Positions 37,480 to 45,827 of a DNA stretch of 64,000 nt are shown here, in pieces; within the stretch, counting starts at the first letter, position 1, and the number at the start of each line of letters is the position of its first letter. Location of the stretch: contig CAWGUD010000006.1 in assembly GCA_963825685.1 (NCBI GenBank), positions 186,001 through 250,000 of the forward strand. The letters run 5' to 3'. Both the position numbers and the translations under genes were made by a program. The notes beneath the pieces are model-generated. The model saw only the letters and a list, made by a program, of their open reading frames with translations, ran no database searches and was not told the origin of the DNA. Origin of the DNA: JAOUEA01 sp963825685 (lineage in GTDB: Bacteria; Actinomycetota; UBA4738; HRBIN12).

Positions 37480-38738
37480 CGCCCCAGACCTTCCGGTCGC
37501 GCACGAGGCGGCCCGAGGCGGCGGAGTCGACGCACTCCTCGAGCGTGGCGAACGCGACGTCGAAGCCCAGGTTGCCGGGCGCGTACCAGGCCCACTTGCC
37601 GGAGTTCGTGACGACCGGTGTGTCGGCGCGCTCGATGATCGGCGTGATGTACGTGCAGGTGTCGGTCACGATCGTCACCCCCGACGCCTGCAGCGCGTCG
37701 GCGACGTGCGACGCCTCGGCGAGCACGTCGCGTCCGGTGTTCACGTAGCACGGCACCGCGAGCCTGCGTCCTTCGACGAGTTCCGCGAGGCGCCGGAGCT
37801 CGGCCGCCGAGCAGTGCGGCGTGCCCAGGCTCACGCTCCCGACGGCGGCGCCGACCTCCACGGTCGACAGCTCGTCGCGCGCCGCCCGCAGGTCCTCGAG
37901 CCCCACCGCGACATCGAGCTAGGGGGTCCGCGCCGCCGGTCGCCGCCTCGAGCGTCGGCGCCTCGGGTGTCACGCCGACCGCGTGGAACATCGCGACGGC
38001 GCCAGAGGAGGCCGCCGCCGCACCGAGGGCTTTCAGGTGGTCCTCGGTGGTCGTCGGGGGCAAGCCGACGATCGCCGGGACGGCGTTCCCCGTGCGGCGA
38101 CCGACCAGGTGCCCGATCGCGGCGTACGCGGCCTCGTCGGCGAGCAGCGCCTCGGGGAGGGCGCCGACCCGGAACACGGTCGTCGCGAGCCGTTCCCCGT
38201 CGAGGTGCAGGCCCGCCGCGGGTGCGCGCCCGGTGATCGCGCAGCAGATGTCGATGAAGTCGCCGTAGCGTCCCGTCCGAGCCCCCAGCACCGAGTTGGC
38301 GAAGACGATCGCGTTCGACTCGGCCCACGCGATGTGCTCGCCGAGGGCGGGTCGCACCGACAGCTGGTACGGCGCACAGGTCCACGTGGGGCGACAGCCC
38401 ATCGCCACGTACGCGTCCATCATCGACCGGGCGTCCTCGGCGGTGTCGCGATCGAGATGCACGAGTTCGGGGTGGAGCAGGTCGAGCGAGGAGACGTTGA
38501 GCGTCGTCGGGATCGAGACACGGGCGCCACCGTCGGCGAGACGCATCGCGAAGTCCAGCCCGGCCCGACCGTGGTACAGGCAGCCGTCGATGTGCGCGGA
38601 GGTCACGTCGAGGAGCTCGCGCGCGTCCATCGCCTCGGCCGTGCGGACGAGGATGCGCATCGCGAGCTGCGCCGCGGCACCGCGCTCGCCGTCGAGCGCC
38701 GAACGGTCGTCGTCGGAGAGGGAGAGCGAGCCGGGCAC
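37472..38738 (-). CDS. Aconitase X catalytic subunit (one frameshift)
   Basis: About 421 residues restored. AcnX marks are SAHIDGCLYHGRAGLDFAMR, VSIPTTLNVSSLDLLHPELV, MGCRPTWTCAPYQL, AWAESNAIVFANSVLGARTG, TPHCSAAELRRLAELVEG and TNSGKWAWYAPGNLGFDVAF. Conserved cysteines and serines suit an Fe-S dehydratase. Characterised relatives are bacterial cis-3-hydroxy-L-proline dehydratase and archaeal phosphomevalonate dehydratase. No proline or mevalonate genes are adjacent, so the substrate stays open. The frame breaks at a C run near 37922. GTG start. Confidence 0.83.
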
Positions 38739-38832
38739 GGGCGCATCCTGTCACGGCGGACGGCCGGTGTGTAACGGTGAGACCCGCGGGGACGACGTCA
38801 TCCGTGTCGATCGAGCGAGGGAGGGAGAGGCG

Positions 38833-39492
38833 ATGACCGCCCTGAAGGCCGTGATGCTGAACTGCACGCTGAAGTACGCCCCCGAGGTCTCCAACACCGA
38901 GGCGCTGATGCTGAAGGTGAAGGAGTGGTGGGACACGATGGACGTGCAGACCGAGATCGTCCGTGTCACCGACTTCCACGTTCGCTTCGGGGTGACCTCC
39001 GACGAGGGTCACGGCGACGAGTGGCCGCGGATCCTCGAGAAGGTGAAGGCGGCCGACATCATCTGCATCGGCACGCCGATCTGGTTCGGCGTTCGGGGCT
39101 CGGTCGCCCAGTTGGTGATCGAGCGGCTCGACGGCACGTACAACGAGCGGAACGCCGTCGGCCAGTACCCGCTCTACAACAAGGTCGGGTGCGTCGTCGT
39201 GACCGGCAACGAGGACGGCGCCCACGCCGCGGCCGAGACGACGCTGTTCAACCTGTCGCATCTGGGGTGCGCGATCCCGCCGAACGCCGATACCTACTGG
39301 GTGGGTGACGCGGGCCCCGGCCCGAGCTACATCGAGGCCGGCGGCGAGCATCACGCGTACACGCAGCGAACGACGCGGTGGATGGCGCACAACACCGTGC
39401 ACCTCGCACGCATCCTGAAGGCCACACCGATCCCGGCCGAGGGCAACACGTTCGACGAGGAGACCGATCACGGCCCGATGCACAACGGCTGA
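38833..39492 (+). CDS. Flavodoxin-like NAD(P)H:FMN oxidoreductase family protein
   Basis: A 219-residue flavodoxin fold protein. The N-terminal strand MTALKAVMLNCTLKYAPEVS ends in the FMN phosphate loop position, and GTPIWFGVRGSVAQLVIERL is the second flavin contact typical of WrbA and NADPH-dependent FMN reductases. It probably moves electrons with FMN. The ATG follows GAGGGAGAGGCG. It diverges from the aconitase X operon; no link is evident. Confidence 0.82.
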   Translation: MTALKAVMLNCTLKYAPEVSNTEALMLKVKEWWDTMDVQTEIVRVTDFHVRFGVTSDEGHGDEWPRILEKVKAADIICIGTPIWFGVRGSVAQLVIERLDGTYNERNAVGQYPLYNKVGCVVVTGNEDGAHAAAETTLFNLSHLGCAIPPNADTYWVGDAGPGPSYIEAGGEHHAYTQRTTRWMAHNTVHLARILKATPIPAEGNTFDEETDHGPMHNG

Positions 39493-39508
39493 GCCGTCGA
39501 CGGCTCGG

Positions 39509-39514
39509 TACGAT
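39509..39514 (+). promoter_or_regulatory. -10 element for the MBL-fold gene, leaderless type
   Basis: TACGAT lies 6 nt before the ATG at 39521. Confidence 0.5.
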
Positions 39515-39520
39515 GGCGTC

Positions 39521-40153
39521 ATGGCTCTGCGCATCGACGTCGTCAGCACCGTCGCCACCCGCGACTATCCGGGGGAAGGGCCGACCGAGGTGCAGAACAA
39601 CGTCTGGGTCGTCGGCGGCGACGCCGAGGTGCTCGTGATCGATGCCTCGCACGACGTCGCCGCGATCGTCGACGCGGTCGCCGGCCGACGTGTCACCGCG
39701 ATCGCCTGCACGCACGGGCACTGGGACCACGTGGACGTCGCGTTCGACCTGCGCGACGCCGTCGACGCGCCGATCCTGCTGCACCCCGCCGATGCCCCCG
39801 TCTGGCGGCGGACCCACCCCGATCGAACGCCCGACCGAGACCTGACCGAGGGCGACCTGCTCGTGGCCGACGGCGTCGAGCTCCGGGTGCTGCACACACC
39901 GGGCCACACACCCGGGAGCGTCTGCTTCCACCACACCGCGAGTCACGACCTGTTCGACGGCGACACCCTGTTCCCGGGCGGTCCGGGCTCGACGGGTGAC
40001 GAGCTGGGCGACTTCGAGGTGATCATCGCGTCGATCCGCGAGCGCATCCTCATCATGCCGCCCGAGACCGACGTGTATCCGGGGCACGGTGACTCCACGA
40101 CGGTGGGCGCTGAGGCGCCGCACCTGCAGGAGTGGATCGACCGGGGCTGGTGA
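39521..40153 (+). CDS. MBL-fold metallohydrolase
   Basis: A 210-residue zinc hydrolase of the metallo-beta-lactamase superfamily, closest to small glyoxalase II-like members. Metal ligands are in THGHWDHVD, HTPGHTPGSVCF, FDGDTLFPGGPG and YPGHGDSTT. The substrate is unknown; a thioester or lactone hydrolase is plausible. The nitroreductase gene follows after 4 nt, so both are likely on one transcript. Confidence 0.88.
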   Translation: MALRIDVVSTVATRDYPGEGPTEVQNNVWVVGGDAEVLVIDASHDVAAIVDAVAGRRVTAIACTHGHWDHVDVAFDLRDAVDAPILLHPADAPVWRRTHPDRTPDRDLTEGDLLVADGVELRVLHTPGHTPGSVCFHHTASHDLFDGDTLFPGGPGSTGDELGDFEVIIASIRERILIMPPETDVYPGHGDSTTVGAEAPHLQEWIDRGW

Positions 40154-40157
40154 CCCG

Positions 40158-40830
40158 GTGCCCTGCAACTCCGATCACGTCGTGGAACCCGCACCGACCA
40201 CGGAGGTGTCGCCCGAGGACGCCGAGGCCATCGCGCGCGACTTCCGTGACGAGATGGCGCGACGGCGTACGATCCGCGACTTCGCGAACCGTCCCGTGCC
40301 GCAGGCGCTGATCCGGCATGCGATCGCCACGGCCGGCACGGCACCGAGCGGGGCCAACGTGCAGCCGTGGCGGTTCGTGGTCGTGACCGACTCCGAGACG
40401 AAGGCTCGCATCCGTGAGGGGGCCGAGCAGGAGGAGCGCGAGTTCTACGAGGCCGACCACGAGGAGTGGCACCGGGCACTGCAGCCACTCGGCACCGACT
40501 GGCGCAAGCCGATGCTCACCGACGCCCCGGTCGTGATCGTGGTCTTCGAGGTGCACCAGAGCGACGTCGAGCCAAAGCCCTACTACACGAAGGAGTCGGT
40601 CGGCATCGCCGTGGGTTTCCTGCTCGCCGCGCTGCACCGCATGGGACTGGCGACCCTGACGCACACGCCCAGCCCGATGCGATTCCTCAACGAGATCGTC
40701 GGGCCGACCTCGCAACGAGCGGCCGTTCGTGGTGATCCCGGTCGGGTACCCGGCGGAGGGCGCGACCGTGCCCGCGATCCGCCGCAAGCCGGTCGACGAG
40801 ATCATGGAATGGATCGGGACCGCCCAGTAG
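40158..40830 (+). CDS. Nitroreductase-family flavoprotein, iodotyrosine deiodinase-like (one frameshift)
   Basis: An FMN enzyme of about 223 residues. The FMN-binding N-terminus is RRRTIRDFANRPVPQALIRH followed by AGTAPSGANVQPWRFVVV. The lid region, EEREFYEADHEEWHRALQPL then GTDWRKPMLTDAPVVIVVFE, aligns without gaps to the lid of animal iodotyrosine deiodinase as I recall it. The glutamate and lysine that clamp the halotyrosine are kept, and the tyrosine is replaced by phenylalanine. THTPSPMRFLNEIVG and IPVGYPAEGA complete the family. The frame breaks near 40715; the repaired end is EIMEWIGTAQ. It may be a reductive dehalogenase; activity is not proven. Confidence 0.8.
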
Positions 40831-40841
40831 TCTGAGTCAGA

Positions 40842-42752
40842 CTAGATGAGCGGACCGGGCATGCCGTCGGGGTCGCCGTCGGCGTAGGCGGTATCTCCGT
40901 ACTCGGCGAGGTCGCGACCGGCGAGCGACTCGAGGAACGTCGTGCCGAAGACCGCCGCGAACTCCTTCTGGTCGAGCAGGTCCTGCTCCACGGCGCTGCG
41001 TGGCACGTACGCGCCGATGTTCTGCCGGTAGCGGTAGTCGGCGAGCGAGGCCGCGACATCCTCGATCGTGGCTCCGCCGTTGTCGCGCAGCCGGTCGACG
41101 TTCAGGAAGACCTCCGACGGCACGACGCTCTCGACCACGCCGGTCACGCCCGAGAACCGTGACTCGATGAACCGCTCGAGCTGGATCGGATCGAGCCGCA
41201 CGCCGCCCACCGAGTCCGGGAGCGGGCACTGCCCGTGATCGGCCGTCACGATCAGCGCGTACTCGCTCGGGAACCGGTCGTCGAGCATCGCCTTCAGGCG
41301 CCCGAGCTGTTCGTCGACGGCGCGCAGCTGCAGGCCGGTCCACTTCGAGCCCATCCCGTAGACGTGGCCCGTGTAGTCCGGCGACTTGTAGGTCGTCGAG
41401 AGCAGGCTGGTCGCGCCTTCCCCGATCGGCTCGGAGTCGAACGCCGCTTCGATCACGTCGCCCTGATACCGCACGATCGGCGGGCGGCAGCACGGCGACT
41501 GACGTCCGACGGGGGCGAACTGGGCGTCCCAGCCCGGGTCGTCGAACTCGTCGAGGTAGCGCTGGTAGTCCTCGGCGGTCGGCATCGACGCGGGGAGCCG
41601 GTACAGCTCGGGGTTGTGGGGCTGCCAGGTCGCGGTGCCGTCCTCGTCCCAGAAGACCCCCACCGGCAGGTCGTCGGCGGGTCGGTCGCGACCGCCGAAC
41701 CCCATCGTGCCGAGGTGCCAGACCTGGTACCCGATCTGCCCCACCCAGGCGTTCGTCTCCTCGTGCCAGAGGTCGGAGAGCGTCGGGATCCAGATGTCGC
41801 CGGGCTGGGCGCTCCCGGGGGAGTCGTAGGCCTTGCGGACGACGCCCTGCTCGTCGCGGATGTTGTGACCGGTCACGCCGTGGCGGTTCGGGAACGCGCC
41901 GGTGCCGATCGTGCCGTGCGCACACGCGGTCACCGCGGGGAACGACCCCACGATCGCGTTGCGGAAGTTCGCGCTCTCGCCCATGAGCGCCTTGAGGTTC
42001 GGCCAGTCGTCGGGGAACTCCTTCAAGAGGTTCCAGCCGCCGCCGTCGATCACGTAGGTCACCACGACCTTGGGGGTGCGCGCGGAGCGGCTCGTCGTGA
42101 GCGGCAGCGGCGACCCGTCGCGATCGTCGGGCCACCCGTCGTAGCCGATCATCTGCGCCGTGGTCGGCGCCAGGTCGGCGAGCGTCACGCGGGCGTCGGA
42201 GTCGCTCGGCAGCACGTGGCCGGGGGCGTGCACGAGCAGCGGGATGCGCTCGAGGTACATCCAGACGCTCGCGTGGCTCGTGCGGGGGTCCTGCGGCACG
42301 AGCGAGAGCGACTCCTGCGGGTAGTTCGAGCTGTTGTACGGCGCGAGCAGCAGCTGCAGGTCGCCCGAGCGACGCGGGACGAACGTGCGCCGAACGAGCT
42401 CCATGTACTCCGAGCCGAGGTCGGTGGCCATCGCCTCCTGGACCGGGCGCGGATCGGGACGGCCGAGCTTGCGAGCGGCCCACCCGATCGACGGCCCGGC
42501 GATCGCCCACGCGAGTCCGCCGAGGCCGGCCGCCACGAGCAGGTTGCGGCGCCCGGGATCCGCGTCGGCGCCGGCCGAACGGCCGGGCCCCCAGACGCTG
42601 ATCGCGAGCCCCAGCGCCAGCGTGATCAGGCCGATCGAGACGCCGAGCACCCACGATCCGGCGATGCCCACGACGAGCCCGAGGAGCCCGGCGAGGGCCG
42701 CGAACACGATCAGGGCACGGATGTCAGGGCGTCGTTCCATGGACACCTCCAT
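40842..42752 (-). CDS. Alkaline phosphatase superfamily phosphodiesterase, membrane-anchored
   Basis: About 636 residues. The N-terminus has two or three membrane helices (ALIVFAALAGLLGLVVGIAG and following), then an extracytoplasmic hydrolase. Metal and active-site regions are VVVTYVIDGGGWNLL, SFPAVTACAHGTIGTGAFPN, HGVTGHNIRDE and ALIVTADHGQCPLP, as in type I phosphodiesterases and nucleotide pyrophosphatases. The nucleophile is likely the T/S in FPAVTACAHGT. The substrate could be a lipid- or nucleotide-phosphodiester. An alternative ATG lies at 42740. Its 3' end lies just beyond the nitroreductase (convergent). Confidence 0.82.
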   Translation of the reverse strand: MEVSMERRPDIRALIVFAALAGLLGLVVGIAGSWVLGVSIGLITLALGLAISVWGPGRSAGADADPGRRNLLVAAGLGGLAWAIAGPSIGWAARKLGRPDPRPVQEAMATDLGSEYMELVRRTFVPRRSGDLQLLLAPYNSSNYPQESLSLVPQDPRTSHASVWMYLERIPLLVHAPGHVLPSDSDARVTLADLAPTTAQMIGYDGWPDDRDGSPLPLTTSRSARTPKVVVTYVIDGGGWNLLKEFPDDWPNLKALMGESANFRNAIVGSFPAVTACAHGTIGTGAFPNRHGVTGHNIRDEQGVVRKAYDSPGSAQPGDIWIPTLSDLWHEETNAWVGQIGYQVWHLGTMGFGGRDRPADDLPVGVFWDEDGTATWQPHNPELYRLPASMPTAEDYQRYLDEFDDPGWDAQFAPVGRQSPCCRPPIVRYQGDVIEAAFDSEPIGEGATSLLSTTYKSPDYTGHVYGMGSKWTGLQLRAVDEQLGRLKAMLDDRFPSEYALIVTADHGQCPLPDSVGGVRLDPIQLERFIESRFSGVTGVVESVVPSEVFLNVDRLRDNGGATIEDVAASLADYRYRQNIGAYVPRSAVEQDLLDQKEFAAVFGTTFLESLAGRDLAEYGDTAYADGDPDGMPGPLI

Positions 42753-42818
42753 GTTCCCAGAGGTGCCCTCGCTGCAGATGGAGGTGCGTGTGGCGTTCCC
42801 GTTGCGACGGAAGGCGCG

Positions 42819-44012
42819 CTAGCTGCGCTTGCGGTCCAGGTCGAGGAAGGGCAGCGCCACGACCGTGGCGGCGACCTTGCCGCGCTCGCCCTCGACGCTC
42901 CACTCGACGCTGAGGCGCGTGCCCGGCTCCGCGTGGCCCTTGTCGACCGAGCCGAACCCGACCATCTTCTTGATCGTCGTGCCCCACGTGACCGAGGTGG
43001 CGCGGCCGACCTGCTTCCCGTCCTTGTAGACCGGCACCGGGTCGCGGTGCACGAAGGGGCTGATCGCGGGGGCGAGGCCGTGCTTCGCGTACATCGCCTC
43101 GATGCCGAGCCAGTCGAGCTCGACCCCGACGAGCCGACGGGCGGGACCGCCGGACGCGTGCTCGGCGCGCAGCGCCCGGCGCCCCGTGAAGTCGGTGGCC
43201 TTGCCGAGGTCGACGAGCGGCTCGAAGCCGAGCTCGTAGGGCGAGTACTGCTGCTCGGGCGCGACGGCGTGCCGGGCGCTCGTGTACTCGGCCTCGATCA
43301 GGATGAGGCCGGCCTCGACGCGGGCGACGTCCATCGCGTTGATGCCGACCGGGTAGATGCCGTAGCGCTCGCCCACGTCGAAGATGCGGTCCCAGACCGG
43401 CAGGGCCTGGTCGGCGGCCATCCAGAGCTCGTAGCCACGGTCGCCCGTGTAGCCGGTGCGGGTCACGTCGACGGCGACGCCGGCGATCTCGGTGACGCGC
43501 CGACCGAAGTACTTCAGGTCGGTCCAGTCCTGGCCCGTGGCGTCCTGCAGCACCTCGCGGCTGAGCCGCCCCTGCAGGGCGAGCGCGGCGGTGCGGTCGC
43601 TGATGTCGTCGACCTCGACGTCGAGCCCGGTGGCGTTCAGCACGAACCAGCGGTAGCAGGGGTCGGCGGCCGTGATGCGGTAGGTGGTGTCGTCGAGGCG
43701 GGCGATCGTGCCGTCGTCGAGGACCTTGCCCTCCTCGTCGCACCAGGGGGAGTAGAAGACGCGGTCGACCCGCAGCTTCGTCATGTCGCGGGTCATCACG
43801 CGGTCGAGCAGGCGCTGCGCGTCGGGCCCCGTGACCTCGTACTTGTAGAGCGGGCTGATGTCGATCACGGCGGCCGCTTCGCGGATCGCGCTGTACTCGA
43901 TGTCGTGGAAGTCGGCGTAGACGGGCACCGAGTAGTAGCCGGACCACTCGCCCCAGGCCATCTTCGAGTTCAGCGCCTCCTGGCGCGGGAAGAACGCGGT
44001 GGGCACGCTCAC
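42819..44012 (-). CDS. GcvT-like aminomethyltransferase / folate-dependent demethylase
   Basis: A 397-residue protein of the glycine-cleavage T fold, which passes one-carbon groups to tetrahydrofolate. Typical words are AAAVIDISPLYKYEVTGPDA, VFYSPWCDEEGKVLDDGTIA, DVTRTGYTGDRGYELWM and GINAMDVARVEAGL. No gcvP or gcvH is nearby, so the glycine cleavage system is not implied; relatives demethylate dimethylglycine, sarcosine or DMSP. GTG start with GAGGAGGT upstream. It is divergent from two FAD oxidoreductases, 213 bp apart. Confidence 0.85.
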   Translation of the reverse strand: MSVPTAFFPRQEALNSKMAWGEWSGYYSVPVYADFHDIEYSAIREAAAVIDISPLYKYEVTGPDAQRLLDRVMTRDMTKLRVDRVFYSPWCDEEGKVLDDGTIARLDDTTYRITAADPCYRWFVLNATGLDVEVDDISDRTAALALQGRLSREVLQDATGQDWTDLKYFGRRVTEIAGVAVDVTRTGYTGDRGYELWMAADQALPVWDRIFDVGERYGIYPVGINAMDVARVEAGLILIEAEYTSARHAVAPEQQYSPYELGFEPLVDLGKATDFTGRRALRAEHASGGPARRLVGVELDWLGIEAMYAKHGLAPAISPFVHRDPVPVYKDGKQVGRATSVTWGTTIKKMVGFGSVDKGHAEPGTRLSVEWSVEGERGKVAATVVALPFLDLDRKRS

Positions 44013-44128
44013 GGGTGGACCTCCTCGGTCGGTCGTGGGGCGCGCGGAGGGACGCCCGACAGCGCGTAGGGTATCCGACCGCCGCCGGGCCGCGGCACGG
44101 AACGAACTGACCTGAGGTCAAGGGGCCG

Positions 44129-44158
44129 TTGGTGGGCGTTGTGACCCCCGGCTAGCAT
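44129..44158 (+). promoter_or_regulatory. Promoter for the FAD oxidoreductase pair
   Basis: TTGGTG (44129-44134), 18 bp, TAGCAT (44153-44158). The message would have a leader of about 60 nt ending in CAGGAGG before the ATG at 44226. The rest of the 213-nt gap 44013-44225 shows no other feature. Confidence 0.45.
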
Positions 44159-44225
44159 GGGCGACCGGCGACCCAGGCCGTGTTCCGGGACGCCCCGTTG
44201 ACCTCGAGTCACCCAGGAGGCACCC

Positions 44226-45827
44226 ATGGCGAAGCGGTACGACGCGGTCGTGATCGGAGGCGGGCACAACGGCCTCGTGAACGCCGCCTACCTCGCGAAG
44301 GCCGGGCTGAAGGTGCTCGTGCTCGAACGCCGGCACATCCTCGGCGGGGCCACCCTGACCGAGGAGATCGTCCCGGGGTTCAAGTTCTCGGTCTTCAGCT
44401 ACGTCGTCTCGCTGCTGCGTCCCGAGATCATCCGCGACCTGCAGCTCCCCAAGCACGGGCTCGAGATCCTGCCCCTCGACGGCACGATCACGCCCCTGGA
44501 TGACGACTACCTCTGGCGCGTGAACGACCACGGCAAGAACGTGCGCGAGCTGCGTCGCTGGAGCCTGAACGACGCCGAGGTCTACGAGGAGTACGGCCAG
44601 CTCATGGCGGAGATGGGCCGGTTCATCAAGCCGATCCTGTCGATCGCGCCGCCCGACACCGGGAAGATCACGCCGGGTCATTGGCTTCCGCTCGGTCCGC
44701 TCGCGAAGGCGTTCAAGGACCTCCCGAAGAAGATGCAGTCCACGTTCATCCAGCTCATGACGATGAGCGCGGCCGACTTCCTCGACCAGTGGTTCGAGAC
44801 CGAGCCGCTGAAGGCAACGATGAGCGCCTCGGGCATCATCGGCACGTTCCAGGGGCCGCGGTCGCCCGGGACGGCCTACGTGCTCCTGCACCACTACATG
44901 GGCGAGATCGACGGCGCGTTCCGCGCGTGGGGCGTGCCGCGGGGCGGCACCGGGTCGGTGGCCTACGCGATCGCGAACAGCGCGCTCTCGCTCGGGGTCG
45001 AGATCCGCACCGAGGCGGGCGTCTCGCACATCACGACCACGGGCGGACGCACCACCGGCGTCGTGCTCGAGTCGGGCGAGGAGATCGAGGCCGACGTCGT
45101 GATGAGCTCGCTCGACTCGCGGCAGACGTTCATCAACCTGCTCGACGAGCGCGACCTCGAGCCGTCGTTCCGCGACGAGGTGATGCGCTACAAGTACCGG
45201 GGCTCGAGCGGGAAGGTGAACCTCGCGCTCAACGGACTGCCCGAGCTCGCGTGCAAGCCCGGCGTCGGCCCGTGGCTGCGCGGCGCGATCTCGTTCTCGC
45301 CCTCGCTCGACTACATGGAGCGCGCCTACGACGACGCGAAGTACGGCCGGCCGTCGGCGCGCCCCTACATCGACTGCATCATGCCGACGCTCGTCGACCC
45401 GACGATGGCGCCGCCCGGCAAGCACGTGATGAGCTGCTTCGTGCAGTACGCCCCGTACCACCTCGAGAACGGCGAGCAGTGGGACGACGCGAAGCGCGAG
45501 GCGTTCGGCCAGAACGTGATCGACACGCTCGAGGAGCGCTTCCCGAACATCCGATCGCTGATCGAGGGGTATCAGTTCGTCACGCCGAAGGACATCGAGG
45601 ACATCACGGGCCTCAGCGAAGGGAACATCTTCGCCGGCGAGCTCTCGCTCGAGCAGCTGTTCTTCAACCGGCCGGTGCCCGGGTGGGCGCGCTACGAGAC
45701 CCCGGTGAAGGACCTCTGGATGTGCGGCTCGGCGACCCACCCCGGCGGCGGCATCATGGGGGCGCCGGGCATGATCGCGGCGCGCGAGTACCTGAAGCAG
45801 CGCAAGCGCGGACGGAGGGCGGCCTAG
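44226..45827 (+). CDS. FAD-dependent oxidoreductase, PYROXD2/phytoene desaturase-like (copy 1)
   Basis: A 533-residue flavoprotein. The dinucleotide fold is YDAVVIGGGHNGLVNAAYLA, with VLVLERRHILGGATLTEEIV completing the FAD site. Later words are FQGPRSPGTAYVLLHHYMGE, GGTGSVAYAIANSAL and the C-terminal FAD contact CGSATHPGGGIMGAPGMIAA. Family members desaturate or oxidise lipids and other alkenes; the substrate is unknown. CAGGAGG precedes the ATG. The following paralogue begins directly at its stop (TAGATG). Confidence 0.88.
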   Translation: MAKRYDAVVIGGGHNGLVNAAYLAKAGLKVLVLERRHILGGATLTEEIVPGFKFSVFSYVVSLLRPEIIRDLQLPKHGLEILPLDGTITPLDDDYLWRVNDHGKNVRELRRWSLNDAEVYEEYGQLMAEMGRFIKPILSIAPPDTGKITPGHWLPLGPLAKAFKDLPKKMQSTFIQLMTMSAADFLDQWFETEPLKATMSASGIIGTFQGPRSPGTAYVLLHHYMGEIDGAFRAWGVPRGGTGSVAYAIANSALSLGVEIRTEAGVSHITTTGGRTTGVVLESGEEIEADVVMSSLDSRQTFINLLDERDLEPSFRDEVMRYKYRGSSGKVNLALNGLPELACKPGVGPWLRGAISFSPSLDYMERAYDDAKYGRPSARPYIDCIMPTLVDPTMAPPGKHVMSCFVQYAPYHLENGEQWDDAKREAFGQNVIDTLEERFPNIRSLIEGYQFVTPKDIEDITGLSEGNIFAGELSLEQLFFNRPVPGWARYETPVKDLWMCGSATHPGGGIMGAPGMIAAREYLKQRKRGRRAA

